From Chromohalobacter sp. 11-W (GTDB taxonomy: Bacteria; Pseudomonadota; Gammaproteobacteria; Pseudomonadales; Halomonadaceae), in the NCBI RefSeq assembly GCF_029889905.1, contig NZ_JARANZ010000001.1:62001-126000 (forward strand): a stretch of 64,000 nucleotides of DNA, written 5' to 3'. A model generated the notes under the pieces. It did not search any database. It saw nothing but the letters and a program-made list of their open reading frames with translations, and was not told the origin of the DNA. Shown here in pieces: positions 8,698 to 17,502 of this stretch (position 1 is its first letter; each line of letters opens with the position of its first letter). Both the position numbers and the translations under genes were made by a program.

Positions 8698-9722
8698 TGA
8701 CGTCTTCTCCGGTGCTGGCATTGACCACCGGCGAGCCGGCGGGAATCGGCCCGGATTTGACGCTGGCACTGGCGGCGGTGGCGTGGCAGGATCACGAGAC
8801 GCGCCTCGTTGCCATCGGCGATCCCGAATTGCTGGCCGAGCGCGCCGCGCATCTGGCGTTGGCGGTGCGCATCGTCCCATTGGCCGATGGGGCGCCGGTA
8901 CCTGCGCCGCGTGACGGTGTCTTGCCGGTGTGGCCGGTGCGACTGCGAGCCCCCTCCGAGGCCGGCCGGCTCGATCCCGCCAACGCCGCCTATGTGCTCG
9001 AAACGCTGGATGTCGCTATCGCGGCCTGTCGTGATGGCCATGCCGATGCCATGGTCACCGCTCCCTTGCACAAGGGCGCGATCATCGAGGGCGGCTATCC
9101 CGGTTTTACCGGCCACACCGAATACCTGCGCGATGCCTGTGGTGTCGAGGAGGTGGTAATGATGCTGGCCACCGAACGCACCGAGCCGCCTTTGCGCGTG
9201 GCGTTGGCGACGACGCATCTCCCGCTGCGCGCGGTGGCCGATGCCATCGATGCCGAGAGTTTACGTCGCGTGACAACGATTCTGGACGCGGATCTCCGCC
9301 GCCACTTCGGCATCGCGCGGCCGCGCATCCTGGTTTGTGGTCTCAATCCGCATGCCGGCGAGGACGGCCACTTGGGTACCGAAGAGCGTGATATCATCGC
9401 GCCGGCGCTGGCCGAGCTACGTCGCGATGGGCTGGATCTCATCGGTCCCTTGCCCGCCGATACGCTGTTCACGCCGCATCATCTGAAACATGCCGATGCC
9501 GTGCTTGCCATGTATCACGACCAGGGCTTGCCGGTACTGAAATACGCCGGCTTCGGCGAAGCCGCTAACGTGACGCTGGGGTTGCCGCTGATTCGCACCT
9601 CTGTCGATCACGGTACGGCGCTTGATTTGGCCGCGAGTGGCCAGGCCGACGCCGGCAGTTTGCGAGTGGCGCTCGACGTCGCCGCCAGGATGGCCCGTAG
9701 CGACCATTTCGCACCTGAATGA
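8697..9722 (+). CDS. pdxA: 4-hydroxythreonine-4-phosphate dehydrogenase
   Basis: The 341-residue protein is PdxA, which oxidises 4-phosphohydroxy-L-threonine to an aminoacetone phosphate on the way to pyridoxal phosphate. It starts with the hallmark TTGEPAGIGPDL. The metal and substrate histidines are seen in PGFTGHTEYL, in GLNPHAGEDGHLG and in MYHDQGLPVLK. The ATG at 8697 overlaps the surA stop (TGATG). A GTG three bases earlier is a possible alternative start. In gammaproteobacteria this gene is regularly placed between surA and ksgA, as here. Confidence 0.96.
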   Translation: MTSSPVLALTTGEPAGIGPDLTLALAAVAWQDHETRLVAIGDPELLAERAAHLALAVRIVPLADGAPVPAPRDGVLPVWPVRLRAPSEAGRLDPANAAYVLETLDVAIAACRDGHADAMVTAPLHKGAIIEGGYPGFTGHTEYLRDACGVEEVVMMLATERTEPPLRVALATTHLPLRAVADAIDAESLRRVTTILDADLRRHFGIARPRILVCGLNPHAGEDGHLGTEERDIIAPALAELRRDGLDLIGPLPADTLFTPHHLKHADAVLAMYHDQGLPVLKYAGFGEAANVTLGLPLIRTSVDHGTALDLAASGQADAGSLRVALDVAARMARSDHFAPE

Positions 9723-9755
9723 ATGCCCGATTGCCCCAAGGAATACACCACGTCC

Positions 9756-10571
9756 ATGTCCAATCGCCCCCCGGTCCACCAGGCCCGTAAACGCTTCGGT
9801 CAGAACTTCTTACGCGATCCCGGTGTTATCGCGCGTATCGTGCATGCCATCGCGCCGAGGGCCGATCAGCGCTTGATCGAAATCGGCCCCGGGCAAGGCG
9901 CGTTGACGGAGCCGCTGCTGGATGCCTCCGGCGCGCTGGAGGTCATCGAGCTGGATCGTGACCTGATTCCGGGGCTGCGCGTGCAGTTCTTCAATTATCC
10001 TGCGTTCGTCATTCACGAGGGGGACGCGCTCAAGTTCGACTTCGCCGCTCTCGCGGCGGAAGGGGAGGTGCCCGGCAAGCCGCTACGTGTCATTGGCAAC
10101 CTGCCTTACAACATCTCCACGCCGCTAATCTTCCATCTGTTGACGGCGCGTGGCGCCATCGCCGACATGCATTTCATGCTGCAAAGGGAGGTCGTCGAGC
10201 GTCTGGCGGCGACGCCGGGGAGCTCGGCATGGGGGCGTCTGTCGGTCATGGCGCAATATTATTGCCGGGTGGACAATTTGTTCGTGGTTCCGCCGGAAGC
10301 CTTTGCGCCGCGTCCCAAGGTGGAGTCGGCGATCGTGCGTTTGGTACCGCACGCCACGCCACCGCATGTCGCGCATGACGAAGCGCTATTTAGCGAGATC
10401 GTGCGTGAGGCCTTCGGCCAGCGTCGCAAGACGCTGCGTAATAACTTCAAGGGGCGCCTTGACGACGCGGCGTGGGAGGCGCTGGAGATCGATGCGGGGC
10501 GTCGCCCGCAGACGCTGAGCGTCGCAGAGCTGGTGCGTATTGCCAATCATGTCGCGGGAGCGACGCCATGA
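9756..10571 (+). CDS. ksgA: 16S rRNA dimethyladenosine transferase (KsgA/RsmA)
   Basis: The 271-residue protein dimethylates two adjacent adenosines in the 3' terminal helix of 16S rRNA during 30S maturation. Motifs are in order: KRFGQNFL at the start, the SAM-binding IEIGPGQGALT, the acidic VIELDRDLI, EGDALKFDF, and the catalytic NLPYNIS. An in-frame ATG at 9723 would add 11 residues without a ribosome site. The ATG at 9756 is preferred because it gives the family length and has an AAGGAA upstream, though the spacing is long. The final ATGA is shared with apaG. Confidence 0.95.
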   Translation: MSNRPPVHQARKRFGQNFLRDPGVIARIVHAIAPRADQRLIEIGPGQGALTEPLLDASGALEVIELDRDLIPGLRVQFFNYPAFVIHEGDALKFDFAALAAEGEVPGKPLRVIGNLPYNISTPLIFHLLTARGAIADMHFMLQREVVERLAATPGSSAWGRLSVMAQYYCRVDNLFVVPPEAFAPRPKVESAIVRLVPHATPPHVAHDEALFSEIVREAFGQRRKTLRNNFKGRLDDAAWEALEIDAGRRPQTLSVAELVRIANHVAGATP

Positions 10572-10951
10572 GCGACGTGGCCGCGGAAGTCCAGGTGGAA
10601 GTCGAGCCCGCCTACCAGGCAGGTGAATCCGCTCCCGCCGAACAGCGTTACGTCTTCAGTTATACGATTACCGTGCATAACCGCTCGATGCGCTCGATCC
10701 AACTGCTGGCGCGCCATTGGCAGATTACCCAGAGCAGCGGCAAGGTGCAGGAAGTGCGCGGCAAGGGCGTCGTAGGGCAGCAGCCGTTGATCGGCCCCGG
10801 TCAACGCTTTCGTTATACCAGCCGCGCGGTGCTCGATGGCCCGGTGGGCGTCATGGAAGGGAGCTATACCTGCCTGGACACGACCGAGCAGCGCGCCTTC
10901 GAGGTCCCCATCGCGGCCTTCCGTCTTGCGGGGCCTAACCAGGTACACTGA
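10568..10951 (+). CDS. apaG: ApaG (Co2+/Mg2+ efflux-associated protein)
   Basis: The 127-residue protein is a single immunoglobulin-like (fibronectin III-type) domain. It carries the family segments YVFSYTITVHNRS, the WQITQSSGKVQEV-type strand and GEGV-like KGVVGQQP, ending with EGSYTCLD. The genetic link to cobalt and magnesium efflux is known in Salmonella, but the biochemical role is unclear. The start overlaps the ksgA stop as ATGA (10568-10571). apaH follows 17 bases later, the usual order. Confidence 0.95.
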   Translation: MSDVAAEVQVEVEPAYQAGESAPAEQRYVFSYTITVHNRSMRSIQLLARHWQITQSSGKVQEVRGKGVVGQQPLIGPGQRFRYTSRAVLDGPVGVMEGSYTCLDTTEQRAFEVPIAAFRLAGPNQVH

Positions 10952-10968
10952 GTTTGGTTGGGAGAAAT

Positions 10969-11787
10969 ATGTCGACATATGCCATCGGCGACTTGCAGGG
11001 CTGCTATACGGAATTCGCGGCGTTGCTCGAACGGATTGCCTTCGATCCACGGCGCGACCGCCTGTGGCTAGTAGGCGACCTGGTCAACCGTGGGCCGGGG
11101 TCGCTTGATTGCCTGCGCGCCGTGAAGGCGCTGGGCGACAGTGCCCGGGTCGTGCTGGGTAATCACGACTTGCATTTGCTGGCGGCGGCCTGGGCCGACG
11201 CGCCGCTCAAGCGTTCCGATACGCTGCAACCGATTCTCGAGGCCGATGACCGCGACGAGCTGCTCGATTGGCTGCGTCGCCAGCCACTGCTGGTGCATGA
11301 TGCCGCGCTCGATGCCGTCATGGTACATGCCGGGCTGCCGCCACATTGGTCGCTGCAGCAGGCGAGCGACTACGCCGCCGAGGTCGAGGCGGTGCTGCGT
11401 GGCGATGCGGTGGGCGACTTCCTGGCCGCGATGTACGGCAATTCGCCGGCGCGCTGGTCGGAGGACCTGCGTGGCATCGAGCGTTTGCGTGTCATCGTCA
11501 ATACCTTCACGCGCATGCGTTTCATCGCCGCCGACGGCACGCTCGACTTCGACGCCAAAGAAGGGCTGGATAGCGCGCCCGCCGACTTCGCACCCTGGTT
11601 CACCTACCCGCGTGATGATGATCCGCGTATCGTCTTCGGTCACTGGGCGGCGCTTCAGGGCAAGACCCCCGAAGCCCGCGTGCGCGCCCTGGCGCTGGAC
11701 ACCGGCTGTGTCTGGGGTAGCGAGCTGACCGCGGTCGATCTGGAAAGTGGCGAACGTTACGTCGAGCCGGCCCATCCGCGGCGTTGA
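10969..11787 (+). CDS. apaH: Symmetrical diadenosine tetraphosphate hydrolase
   Basis: The 272-residue metallophosphoesterase cleaves Ap4A to two ADP, and in E. coli also decaps Np4-capped RNA. The calcineurin-like metal motifs are visible: AIGDLQGCY (GDxxG), WLVGDLVNRGP (GDxxxRG), VLGNHDLHLL (GNHD), and the later HAG and GHW histidines. The start at 10969 follows GGGAGA; an in-frame ATG five codons earlier is less likely. It is the end of the classic lptD-to-apaH run, with glpE appended 25 bases downstream. Confidence 0.96.
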   Translation: MSTYAIGDLQGCYTEFAALLERIAFDPRRDRLWLVGDLVNRGPGSLDCLRAVKALGDSARVVLGNHDLHLLAAAWADAPLKRSDTLQPILEADDRDELLDWLRRQPLLVHDAALDAVMVHAGLPPHWSLQQASDYAAEVEAVLRGDAVGDFLAAMYGNSPARWSEDLRGIERLRVIVNTFTRMRFIAADGTLDFDAKEGLDSAPADFAPWFTYPRDDDPRIVFGHWAALQGKTPEARVRALALDTGCVWGSELTAVDLESGERYVEPAHPRR

Positions 11788-11812
11788 TACTGATCTGCCA
11801 AGGAGCATTTTC

Positions 11813-12145
11813 ATGTCTCACGAGACGAGCTTTACCCACCTTGCCCCGACTACGCTGGCCGAATGGCTCGAGAACGCCCGTGAGCTGACGCTGGTCGATA
11901 TCCGCGACCCGTTGAGTTATTCGCAGGGGCATATTCCCGGTAGCCACCACCTCGACAACGCCAGCGTGGCGGAATTGTTCGAGTCGGCGCCGCGTGAACG
12001 CCCCATGGTGGTGGTCTGCTATCACGGCCACTCCAGCCAGCAGGCGGCGACCTGGCTGGCGGCCCAAGGCTTTAGCGATGTCTATAGTCTGGACGGCGGC
12101 TTCACCGATTGGGCCGCGCGCCACCCCGAGCAGGTCGAGAGCTGA
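11813..12145 (+). CDS. glpE: Thiosulfate sulfurtransferase (single-domain rhodanese) GlpE
   Basis: The 110-residue protein is a stand-alone rhodanese domain. The active-site loop VVCYHGHSS carries the cysteine that takes the persulfide; the loop composition and length match GlpE of E. coli. The early DIRDPLSYSQGHIPGS segment is the CH2A-like structural motif. The start at 11813 has AAGGAG 7 bases upstream. Despite the name, no glycerol-3-phosphate genes are nearby; here it is inserted between apaH and cca. Confidence 0.92.
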   Translation: MSHETSFTHLAPTTLAEWLENARELTLVDIRDPLSYSQGHIPGSHHLDNASVAELFESAPRERPMVVVCYHGHSSQQAATWLAAQGFSDVYSLDGGFTDWAARHPEQVES

Positions 12146-12149
12146 GCCG

Positions 12150-13289
12150 ATGAACGAGCCGCGCGATGTGCTCGAAGGCTTCGCCGTCTACCGGGTAGGC
12201 GGGGCGGTGCGCGATGCGCGTCTGGGCTGGCCAGTCACCGATGAAGACTGGGTGGTGGTCGGTGCCACCCCGGAAGCACTCACCGCGCGGGGATTCATTG
12301 CGGTGGGGCGCGACTTTCCGGTCTTCCTGCACCCGGTGACCCACGAGGAGTATGCCCTGGCGCGTACCGAGCGCAAGCAGGGGCACGGCTATACCGGGTT
12401 CGTGGTTCACGCCAGCCCTGAGGTGACCCTCGAGGAAGACCTGGCGCGCCGCGACCTGACCATCAACGCCATGGCGGAAGACCCTGAAGGGCATCTGGTC
12501 GATCCTTTCCACGGGGCGCAGGATCTCGACGCGCGCGTGCTGCGTCATGTCTCCGAGGCGTTCATCGAAGACCCTTTGCGTGTGCTGCGTACGGCACGCT
12601 TCTGGGCGCGCTATCGGGATCTGGGCTTCGTCATCGCCGACGACACGAAGCGCCTGATGCGTCGACTATGTGACAGCGGCGAAATCGGTCACCTCGTCGC
12701 CGAGCGTGTCTGGCAGGAGACCGTCAAGGCGCTGGCTGAGCCGCGTCCCATCGCCTACTTCCGAGCGCTGCAAGAGTGCGGGGCCCTGGCCGTGTGGATG
12801 CCGGAATTGAATGCCGCCGCCGCTCTCGACCTTGGCGAAAAGGCCATGGCGACATTGCCTGCCACCGACGAACCCGCGATGTGGCGTTGGGCGCGCTTGC
12901 TAGAAGCCCTGGCCGACGAAGCGCGCGAGGCGTTGTGCGAGCGCCTGCGTGTGCCCAATGCGTGGCGTGACCTTGCTCGCCAGGTGGCGCGTACCCGGGC
13001 GCTGAAACAGACGGCTGAAGGCCGGGCCTTGGAGGCTAACGACGTGCTGGCCTGGTTCGATGGCATCGATGCCTGGCGGCGTCGCGAGCGCATCGAGCCC
13101 TTGCAGCGTTATCTGGCCCAGGAAGCGCCAGCGTTGGCCGAGTGTATCGAAGAGGCCTGGCAACAAGCGATCGAGATCGAACCACGCACGTTGCTCGAGG
13201 AAGGCTATCGCGGCAAGGCGCTGGGAGAAGCGCTGGCCCAGCGTCGATTGGCCAGCATCGAGGACGTGGTCAAGCTGTATAAGCTGTAA
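12150..13289 (+). CDS. cca: CCA-adding tRNA nucleotidyltransferase, without HD residues
   Basis: The 379-residue class II nucleotidyltransferase adds or repairs the 3' CCA of tRNA. Head motifs are clear: VGGAVRD, the catalytic DED of VTDEDWVVVG, ARTERK, and RRDLTINAMA followed by the EDPLRVLRTARF neck. It is shorter than the 412-residue E. coli enzyme. Where that enzyme has its HD phosphohydrolase domain (histidines and HD after the MPEL segment), this one has LNAAAALDLGEKAMAT and WRWARLLEALADEA with no H or HD pair, so phosphatase/phosphodiesterase activity is probably absent. The gene starts 4 bases after glpE. Confidence 0.92.
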   Translation: MNEPRDVLEGFAVYRVGGAVRDARLGWPVTDEDWVVVGATPEALTARGFIAVGRDFPVFLHPVTHEEYALARTERKQGHGYTGFVVHASPEVTLEEDLARRDLTINAMAEDPEGHLVDPFHGAQDLDARVLRHVSEAFIEDPLRVLRTARFWARYRDLGFVIADDTKRLMRRLCDSGEIGHLVAERVWQETVKALAEPRPIAYFRALQECGALAVWMPELNAAAALDLGEKAMATLPATDEPAMWRWARLLEALADEAREALCERLRVPNAWRDLARQVARTRALKQTAEGRALEANDVLAWFDGIDAWRRRERIEPLQRYLAQEAPALAECIEEAWQQAIEIEPRTLLEEGYRGKALGEALAQRRLASIEDVVKLYKL

Positions 13290-13347
13290 GCCTTGGCCGT
13301 GATCGAGATGCGCGCAGCGGGAAGATAGAAACCGCGATATGCAAATA

Positions 13348-13380
13348 CAGAAGGGGCCATCGTGGCCCCTTCTGCGTTTT
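13348..13380. terminator. Terminator between cca and gntP
   Basis: CAGAAGGGGCCA and TGGCCCCTTCTG (13348-13359, 13363-13374) form a perfect 12-base stem with a TCG loop, followed by CGTTTT. It lies between the convergent cca and gntP genes and could act on both. Confidence 0.85.
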
Positions 13381-13400
13381 ATGCGATGCGTGACGCGAGC

Positions 13401-14747
13401 TTACACGAACAGGCCGATGATCAGTGCGACCACCAGGCCCACCAGCCCGATCAACGTCTCCATCACCGTCCAGCTTTTCAGGGTCTGCGCTTCGGTGAGG
13501 CCGAAGTAACGGTTGACCAGCCAGAAGCCGGAGTCGTTTACGTGACTGAGCACCGTGGCGCCGGAGGCGATGGCGATCACGATCAAGCCAAGCACCGGTC
13601 CTTCCAGGCCCAGGGTCGAGATCAAGGGCGCCATCAGTCCGGCGGCGGTAATCATCGCCACGGTGGCGGAACCTTGTACCACGCGCACGGCGGTGGAAAT
13701 CAAGAAGGCGAGCAGAATCGGCGGTAGGGCGCTATCGGCCATCATCTGGCCCATGACATCGCCGACGCCGGAGTCGATCAACATCTGCTTGAAGACGCCG
13801 CCGGCACCGGTGACGAGGATGATGATGCCGGCCGGTTCGAGCGCCTTGGTGGCGACTTCCATGACATTCTCGCGGCTCATGCCACGCCGCGTCCCCAGGA
13901 ACACGAACGACAGCAGTGTCGCCAGCGTCAGCGCCACGAAGGGATGACCCACGAACGCCAAGGTGGTGACGATTGGATTATCGTCGGCCAGTACCGCACC
14001 CGAGACGGTATTGAGCACGATCAGGACCAGCGGCAGCAGAATGATGGCGAGGATCAGCTTGAAGCTCGGTAGCCCGGTGCTGTCGATCTCGTCCTTGGGC
14101 AGCTCCATGTAGTCAGGAATGCCAGCGTCGATATGCTTGGCGATATAACGCCCGAAGATCGGCCCTGCGATGATCATGGCCGGCAGCCCCGCCATGGCCC
14201 CGAAGAGGATGACATAGCCCAGATCGGCACCGATCAGTTCCGCCACGGCAATCGGCCCCGGCGTCGGGGGAATGAACGAATGGGTAACTGCAAGGCCGGC
14301 GAGGAGCGGGATACCATAGTAGAGCAGGGAGCGCCCGGTGCGGCGGGTCAGAGCATAGACCAGCGGCACCAGAATGATGAAGGCGACATCCAGGAACACG
14401 GGAATCGCGACCAGAAAACCGGTGACCCCCATGGCCCATTGCGAGCGGTTTTCCCCGAAGCGATTGAGCAACGTGCTGGCCAGGCGATCGACCCCGCCGG
14501 AGACTTCCAGCATCTTGCCGAACATCGCGCCAAGACCGACGACGGTCGCGACGAAGCCGAGCGTGCCGCCCATGCCGTCCTGCACGGATTGAAGAATGGC
14601 ATCGAGATCCATGCCCGTGGTGAGGCCCACGATCAGGCTGACGGTCAACAGCGCGACGAAGGCATGCAGGCGCAGGCGCATGACCAGATACAACAGCAAT
14701 ATGATGCCGCCCAGCGCGGAAAGAAGCAGGGGGGTGGCGTTATCCAT
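13401..14747 (-). CDS. gntP: Gluconate/H+ symporter, GntP family
   Basis: The 448-residue inner-membrane protein has about 12-14 hydrophobic segments and the GntP-family signatures IPPTPGPIAVAE and the C-terminal VNRYFGLTEAQTLKSW with SATVAMITAA. The family imports gluconate and related sugar acids with protons. Gluconate is the likely substrate because the divergently transcribed neighbour is gluconate kinase and a palindromic operator lies between them. The exact member (GntP, GntU, GntT or IdnT) cannot be told from sequence reading alone. Confidence 0.92.
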   Translation of the reverse strand: MDNATPLLLSALGGIILLLYLVMRLRLHAFVALLTVSLIVGLTTGMDLDAILQSVQDGMGGTLGFVATVVGLGAMFGKMLEVSGGVDRLASTLLNRFGENRSQWAMGVTGFLVAIPVFLDVAFIILVPLVYALTRRTGRSLLYYGIPLLAGLAVTHSFIPPTPGPIAVAELIGADLGYVILFGAMAGLPAMIIAGPIFGRYIAKHIDAGIPDYMELPKDEIDSTGLPSFKLILAIILLPLVLIVLNTVSGAVLADDNPIVTTLAFVGHPFVALTLATLLSFVFLGTRRGMSRENVMEVATKALEPAGIIILVTGAGGVFKQMLIDSGVGDVMGQMMADSALPPILLAFLISTAVRVVQGSATVAMITAAGLMAPLISTLGLEGPVLGLIVIAIASGATVLSHVNDSGFWLVNRYFGLTEAQTLKSWTVMETLIGLVGLVVALIIGLFV

Positions 14748-14836
14748 GTGTGCGAAACCTCTATTGGAGGCGCGACCGGCAACGAGGGGATGCGGCGATG
14801 GTCGCGTTGTGCCTTGGCGTCGGATTTAGGAAAATG

Positions 14837-14854
14837 AATGTTACCGGTAACATT
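14837..14854. promoter_or_regulatory. GntR operator between gntP and gntK
   Basis: AATGTTACCGGTAACATT is a perfect 18-base palindrome in the divergent gntP/gntK intergenic region, 90 bases before gntP and 52 before gntK. LacI-family repressors bind such CpG-centred palindromes, and a near copy stands before gntR. GntR binding is inferred. Confidence 0.85.
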
Positions 14855-14906
14855 CCATGCGCAACAATGCTCCGAAAGGCGAATAGAGAAACGAGGAAAG
14901 GTGAAT

Positions 14907-15446
14907 ATGAACGAGTCGACGAGCAATCCGCAGCGGATCATCGTCATGGGTGTATCGGGCTGCGGAAAGACGTCGGTCGGTGAACGCTTGGCCGAAGCGC
15001 TCGATGGGCGTTTTATCGACGGTGATACTTATCATTCGGCGACCAGCGTGGCCAAGATGTCGCGCGGGGAACCGCTCAACGACGAGGATCGTGCCGGCTG
15101 GCTGACGCGTTTGTCCGAGCTGGTGCGGGAAGGGCGCGACAACCGGGAAACCGTGGTGATTGGCTGTTCGGCGCTCAAGCGCGAGTATCGCGACTTGTTG
15201 CGTGGCGGCGATGAGGCGCTGTGCTTCGTGCATCTAGCCGGTACGCGCGAGGTGCTGCTGGAGCGTCTGAAGGCGCGTCAGGATCACTTCTTCAAGGGGG
15301 AGGCCATGCTCGATAGTCAACTGGCCACACTCGAGTCACCGGGAAAAGACGAAGCCGTTACCGTGGATATTGATGCGTCGCTGGACGATGTCGTCGCTCT
15401 CAGCGTGCAGGGTGTGTCGCAGCGTGGTACCCAACACGCCTCGTGA
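14907..15446 (+). CDS. gntK: Gluconokinase
   Basis: The 179-residue cytoplasmic kinase makes 6-phosphogluconate from gluconate and ATP. The P-loop is MGVSGCGKTSVG near residue 13. Other GntK features follow: the DGDTYH substrate segment, the NDEDRAGWL loop and CSALKREYRDLLR. The start at 14907 (MNESTSNPQ) follows GAGGAAAGG; a frame open to 14838 includes the operator and is rejected. Its product feeds directly into Edd, encoded 9 kb away. It is convergent with gntR. Confidence 0.95.
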   Translation: MNESTSNPQRIIVMGVSGCGKTSVGERLAEALDGRFIDGDTYHSATSVAKMSRGEPLNDEDRAGWLTRLSELVREGRDNRETVVIGCSALKREYRDLLRGGDEALCFVHLAGTREVLLERLKARQDHFFKGEAMLDSQLATLESPGKDEAVTVDIDASLDDVVALSVQGVSQRGTQHAS

Positions 15447-15457
15447 GCGAGGCGTGT
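15434..15457. terminator. Hairpin between convergent gntK and gntR
   Basis: ACACGCCTCG and CGAGGCGTGT form a perfect 10-base stem with a TGAG loop. The gntK stop codon (15444-15446) lies in the loop. No T run follows on either strand, so termination efficiency is uncertain; it may also protect 3' ends. Confidence 0.55.
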
Positions 15458-15459
15458 CG

Positions 15460-16467
15460 TCAGGTACTTTGACGCAGAGCGATCTCGAAGCCCATGTCAT
15501 GGCGAGAAGGATTGCGCGGCGCTCCCTGCAGGCGCTCGACGATCAGACGCGCGGCCTGTTCGCCAATGGCGCGACGAGGCGTGATGACGGTGGTAAGTGT
15601 CGGCCAGGTCGCATCGGTGATGTCGAGGCCGTTGAAGCCCGCCAGGGCCAACTGCCCGGGCACATCGAGACGCCGCCGCTGGCATTCGAACAAGGCCCCC
15701 GCCGCCAGGTCATCGTTACAACAGAACACGGCATCCATGTCCGGCCAGCGTTCGAGCATGGCTGAAAGCAGTTCTCCGCCAAGGCGATAGGACGAGGGGC
15801 GTGGCGTCGTTTGGCAGCGCTGCGTCGAGAGCCCTGCCGCTTTCAAGGCATCTTCCCAGCCGGCCAGCCGCTGCTGCACTCGATAGTCGAGCCGTGCGCC
15901 GCAGAATCCGATGCGCCGATAGCCGGCAGCGATCAAGGTCTCTCCGATGGCACGCCCCGCCACGCGTTGATCGAGGCCGACGTTGATGTCGAGCGGGTTA
16001 TCGGTCAGCTCCATGGTTTCCACCACCGGCAGACGCGCACGATTTAGAAGGCGCTGGGCGTAGTCAGTGTGTCGGGTGCTGGAGAGCACGAAGCCGTCGA
16101 CACCGTAAGCCAAGAAGGTATCGATCAGCCGTTCCTCCTCGAGGATCGAGTACCCGGTGTGGCCCATGAGCACCTGATAGCCGGCCTCGCGGAGCCCTTC
16201 ATCGACGCCTCGCTGGACCTCGGAGAACACCGAATTGGAAATCGATGGCACCAGCAATGCCACGCTCAGGCTGCGTCCGCTGGAAAGTGCCCCGGCTTGG
16301 CGATTGGGGATGTAATCCAGCACCTCGATGGCTTCTTCGATGCGCAGTCTCACCGTTTCGGAGACGCGCTGGGGCTCGCGCAGGCAGCGCGAGACCGTGA
16401 CTTTGCTGACGCCGACGCGTTCGGCGATATCCTGAAGCGTGACGCGACCCGATGAACGACGCGGCAT
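15460..16467 (-). CDS. gntR: LacI-family gluconate repressor
   Basis: The 335-residue regulator has an N-terminal helix-turn-helix (VTLQDIAERVGVSKVTVSRCL) and hinge helix (IPNRQAGALSSGRS), followed by a periplasmic-binding-protein-like effector domain of about 270 residues. Location beside gntK and gntP, and two matching palindromes in front of gntP/gntK and of itself, support a GntR role with gluconate as likely inducer. The start at 16467 (MPRRSSGR) is chosen; an ATG four codons earlier abuts AAGGAG with no spacing. Autoregulation is inferred from the upstream operator. Confidence 0.9.
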   Translation of the reverse strand: MPRRSSGRVTLQDIAERVGVSKVTVSRCLREPQRVSETVRLRIEEAIEVLDYIPNRQAGALSSGRSLSVALLVPSISNSVFSEVQRGVDEGLREAGYQVLMGHTGYSILEEERLIDTFLAYGVDGFVLSSTRHTDYAQRLLNRARLPVVETMELTDNPLDINVGLDQRVAGRAIGETLIAAGYRRIGFCGARLDYRVQQRLAGWEDALKAAGLSTQRCQTTPRPSSYRLGGELLSAMLERWPDMDAVFCCNDDLAAGALFECQRRRLDVPGQLALAGFNGLDITDATWPTLTTVITPRRAIGEQAARLIVERLQGAPRNPSRHDMGFEIALRQST

Positions 16468-16500
16468 GTGTGTCCCCATCTCCTTGTTATGTTATGCCGC

Positions 16501-16518
16501 AATGTTAGCGGTAACGTT
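16501..16518. promoter_or_regulatory. Second GntR operator, upstream of gntR
   Basis: AATGTTAGCGGTAACGTT differs from the perfect gntP/gntK palindrome at only two of 18 positions. It lies 34 bases before the gntR start, which suggests autorepression. Confidence 0.75.
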
Positions 16519-16575
16519 TTCGGAGATTAGCATCCTCGTCTGGACATGACTGTTGGGCCATGGTCGCAAGCGGCG

Positions 16576-17502
16576 TCAGAAAGATAGCAAGAGCAGAATC
16601 AACGGTGGCGAGAGTAGCGATAGCAAGAAGCCGTTGACGATGGCGATGGGCACGCAGGCCACGCCACCGTGCTGCTGAATGACGGGCAGGGTGAAGTCCA
16701 TGGACGTGGCGCCGCCATAGCCGATGGCGAGCGGCGTGGCGCGATGAATGACCAGGGGGATGAGCAGGAAAGCGAACAGTTCACGCGCCAGATCGTTGAA
16801 GAAGGCCACGCCGCCGAGCACGGGCCCGAGCTGGTCGCCGATGAGAATCCCGGAGAGGGAATACCAGCCGAAACCGGCGGCCATGGCGAGGCCCTCGTTC
16901 CAGCGTAGATCGAGTAGCGGGGCGGCCAGCAGGCCGCCCAGCAGTGAGCTGAGCGCCACGCTGATGGCGATGACCAGGCCGTGGCGATTGAGCAGGATTT
17001 GCTTGAGCGGCATGCCCGAGTTGCGCAATTGGCAGCCGATCAGCGCCAATAGCAGGTAGAGCGCCCATTCGGCGAGTGGCTCCGCCCAGGCCTGTACGAC
17101 CCCGGCGCCCCAATGACCGGCCGCCACGCCGAATAGCGTTCCCAAGACCACCACGCCTGCCAGCGACAACGAGCCGGCCAGCGCCGCGCCGGTGCTGGTC
17201 GGTGCGTTGGCGACGCGCGGCGACTCTCCGACACGCAGGCGGCTGCGGCGTGACAACCAGGCCAACGCCAGCAAGTTGAGCGGGGTGATGATCGCGAACA
17301 AGGTTGCGGCCTGGCCGCTCATGCGCGAGAGCTGGCCCAACAGGTCCTCGAGGCCGGCGAGACTGACGCCCATCAGGAACAAGATGATGTAGACCGAGCC
17401 ATTGACGCCACGGTCGATCGTGGCAAGCACGCCGGCATGACGTACCGGCACCAGATAGCCCACGATCAGAGGAAGCAGTATCAACAAAAGTCCGGCCAGC
17501 AT
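16576..17502 (-). CDS. lysO: LysO-family (YbjE) lysine exporter
   Basis: The 308-residue inner-membrane protein has about eight hydrophobic segments and the conserved blocks of the LysO/DUF340 family: GFGWYSLSGILI, FFNDLARELFAFL and GYGGATSMDFTLPVI. The E. coli homologue exports lysine and its toxic analogue thialysine. Length fits (about 299 in E. coli). The ATG at 17502 has AGGAG 6 bases upstream. No lysine riboswitch or ArgP-type gene is evident beside it. Substrate is inferred from family membership only. Confidence 0.88.
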   Translation of the reverse strand: MLAGLLLILLPLIVGYLVPVRHAGVLATIDRGVNGSVYIILFLMGVSLAGLEDLLGQLSRMSGQAATLFAIITPLNLLALAWLSRRSRLRVGESPRVANAPTSTGAALAGSLSLAGVVVLGTLFGVAAGHWGAGVVQAWAEPLAEWALYLLLALIGCQLRNSGMPLKQILLNRHGLVIAISVALSSLLGGLLAAPLLDLRWNEGLAMAAGFGWYSLSGILIGDQLGPVLGGVAFFNDLARELFAFLLIPLVIHRATPLAIGYGGATSMDFTLPVIQQHGGVACVPIAIVNGFLLSLLSPPLILLLLSF

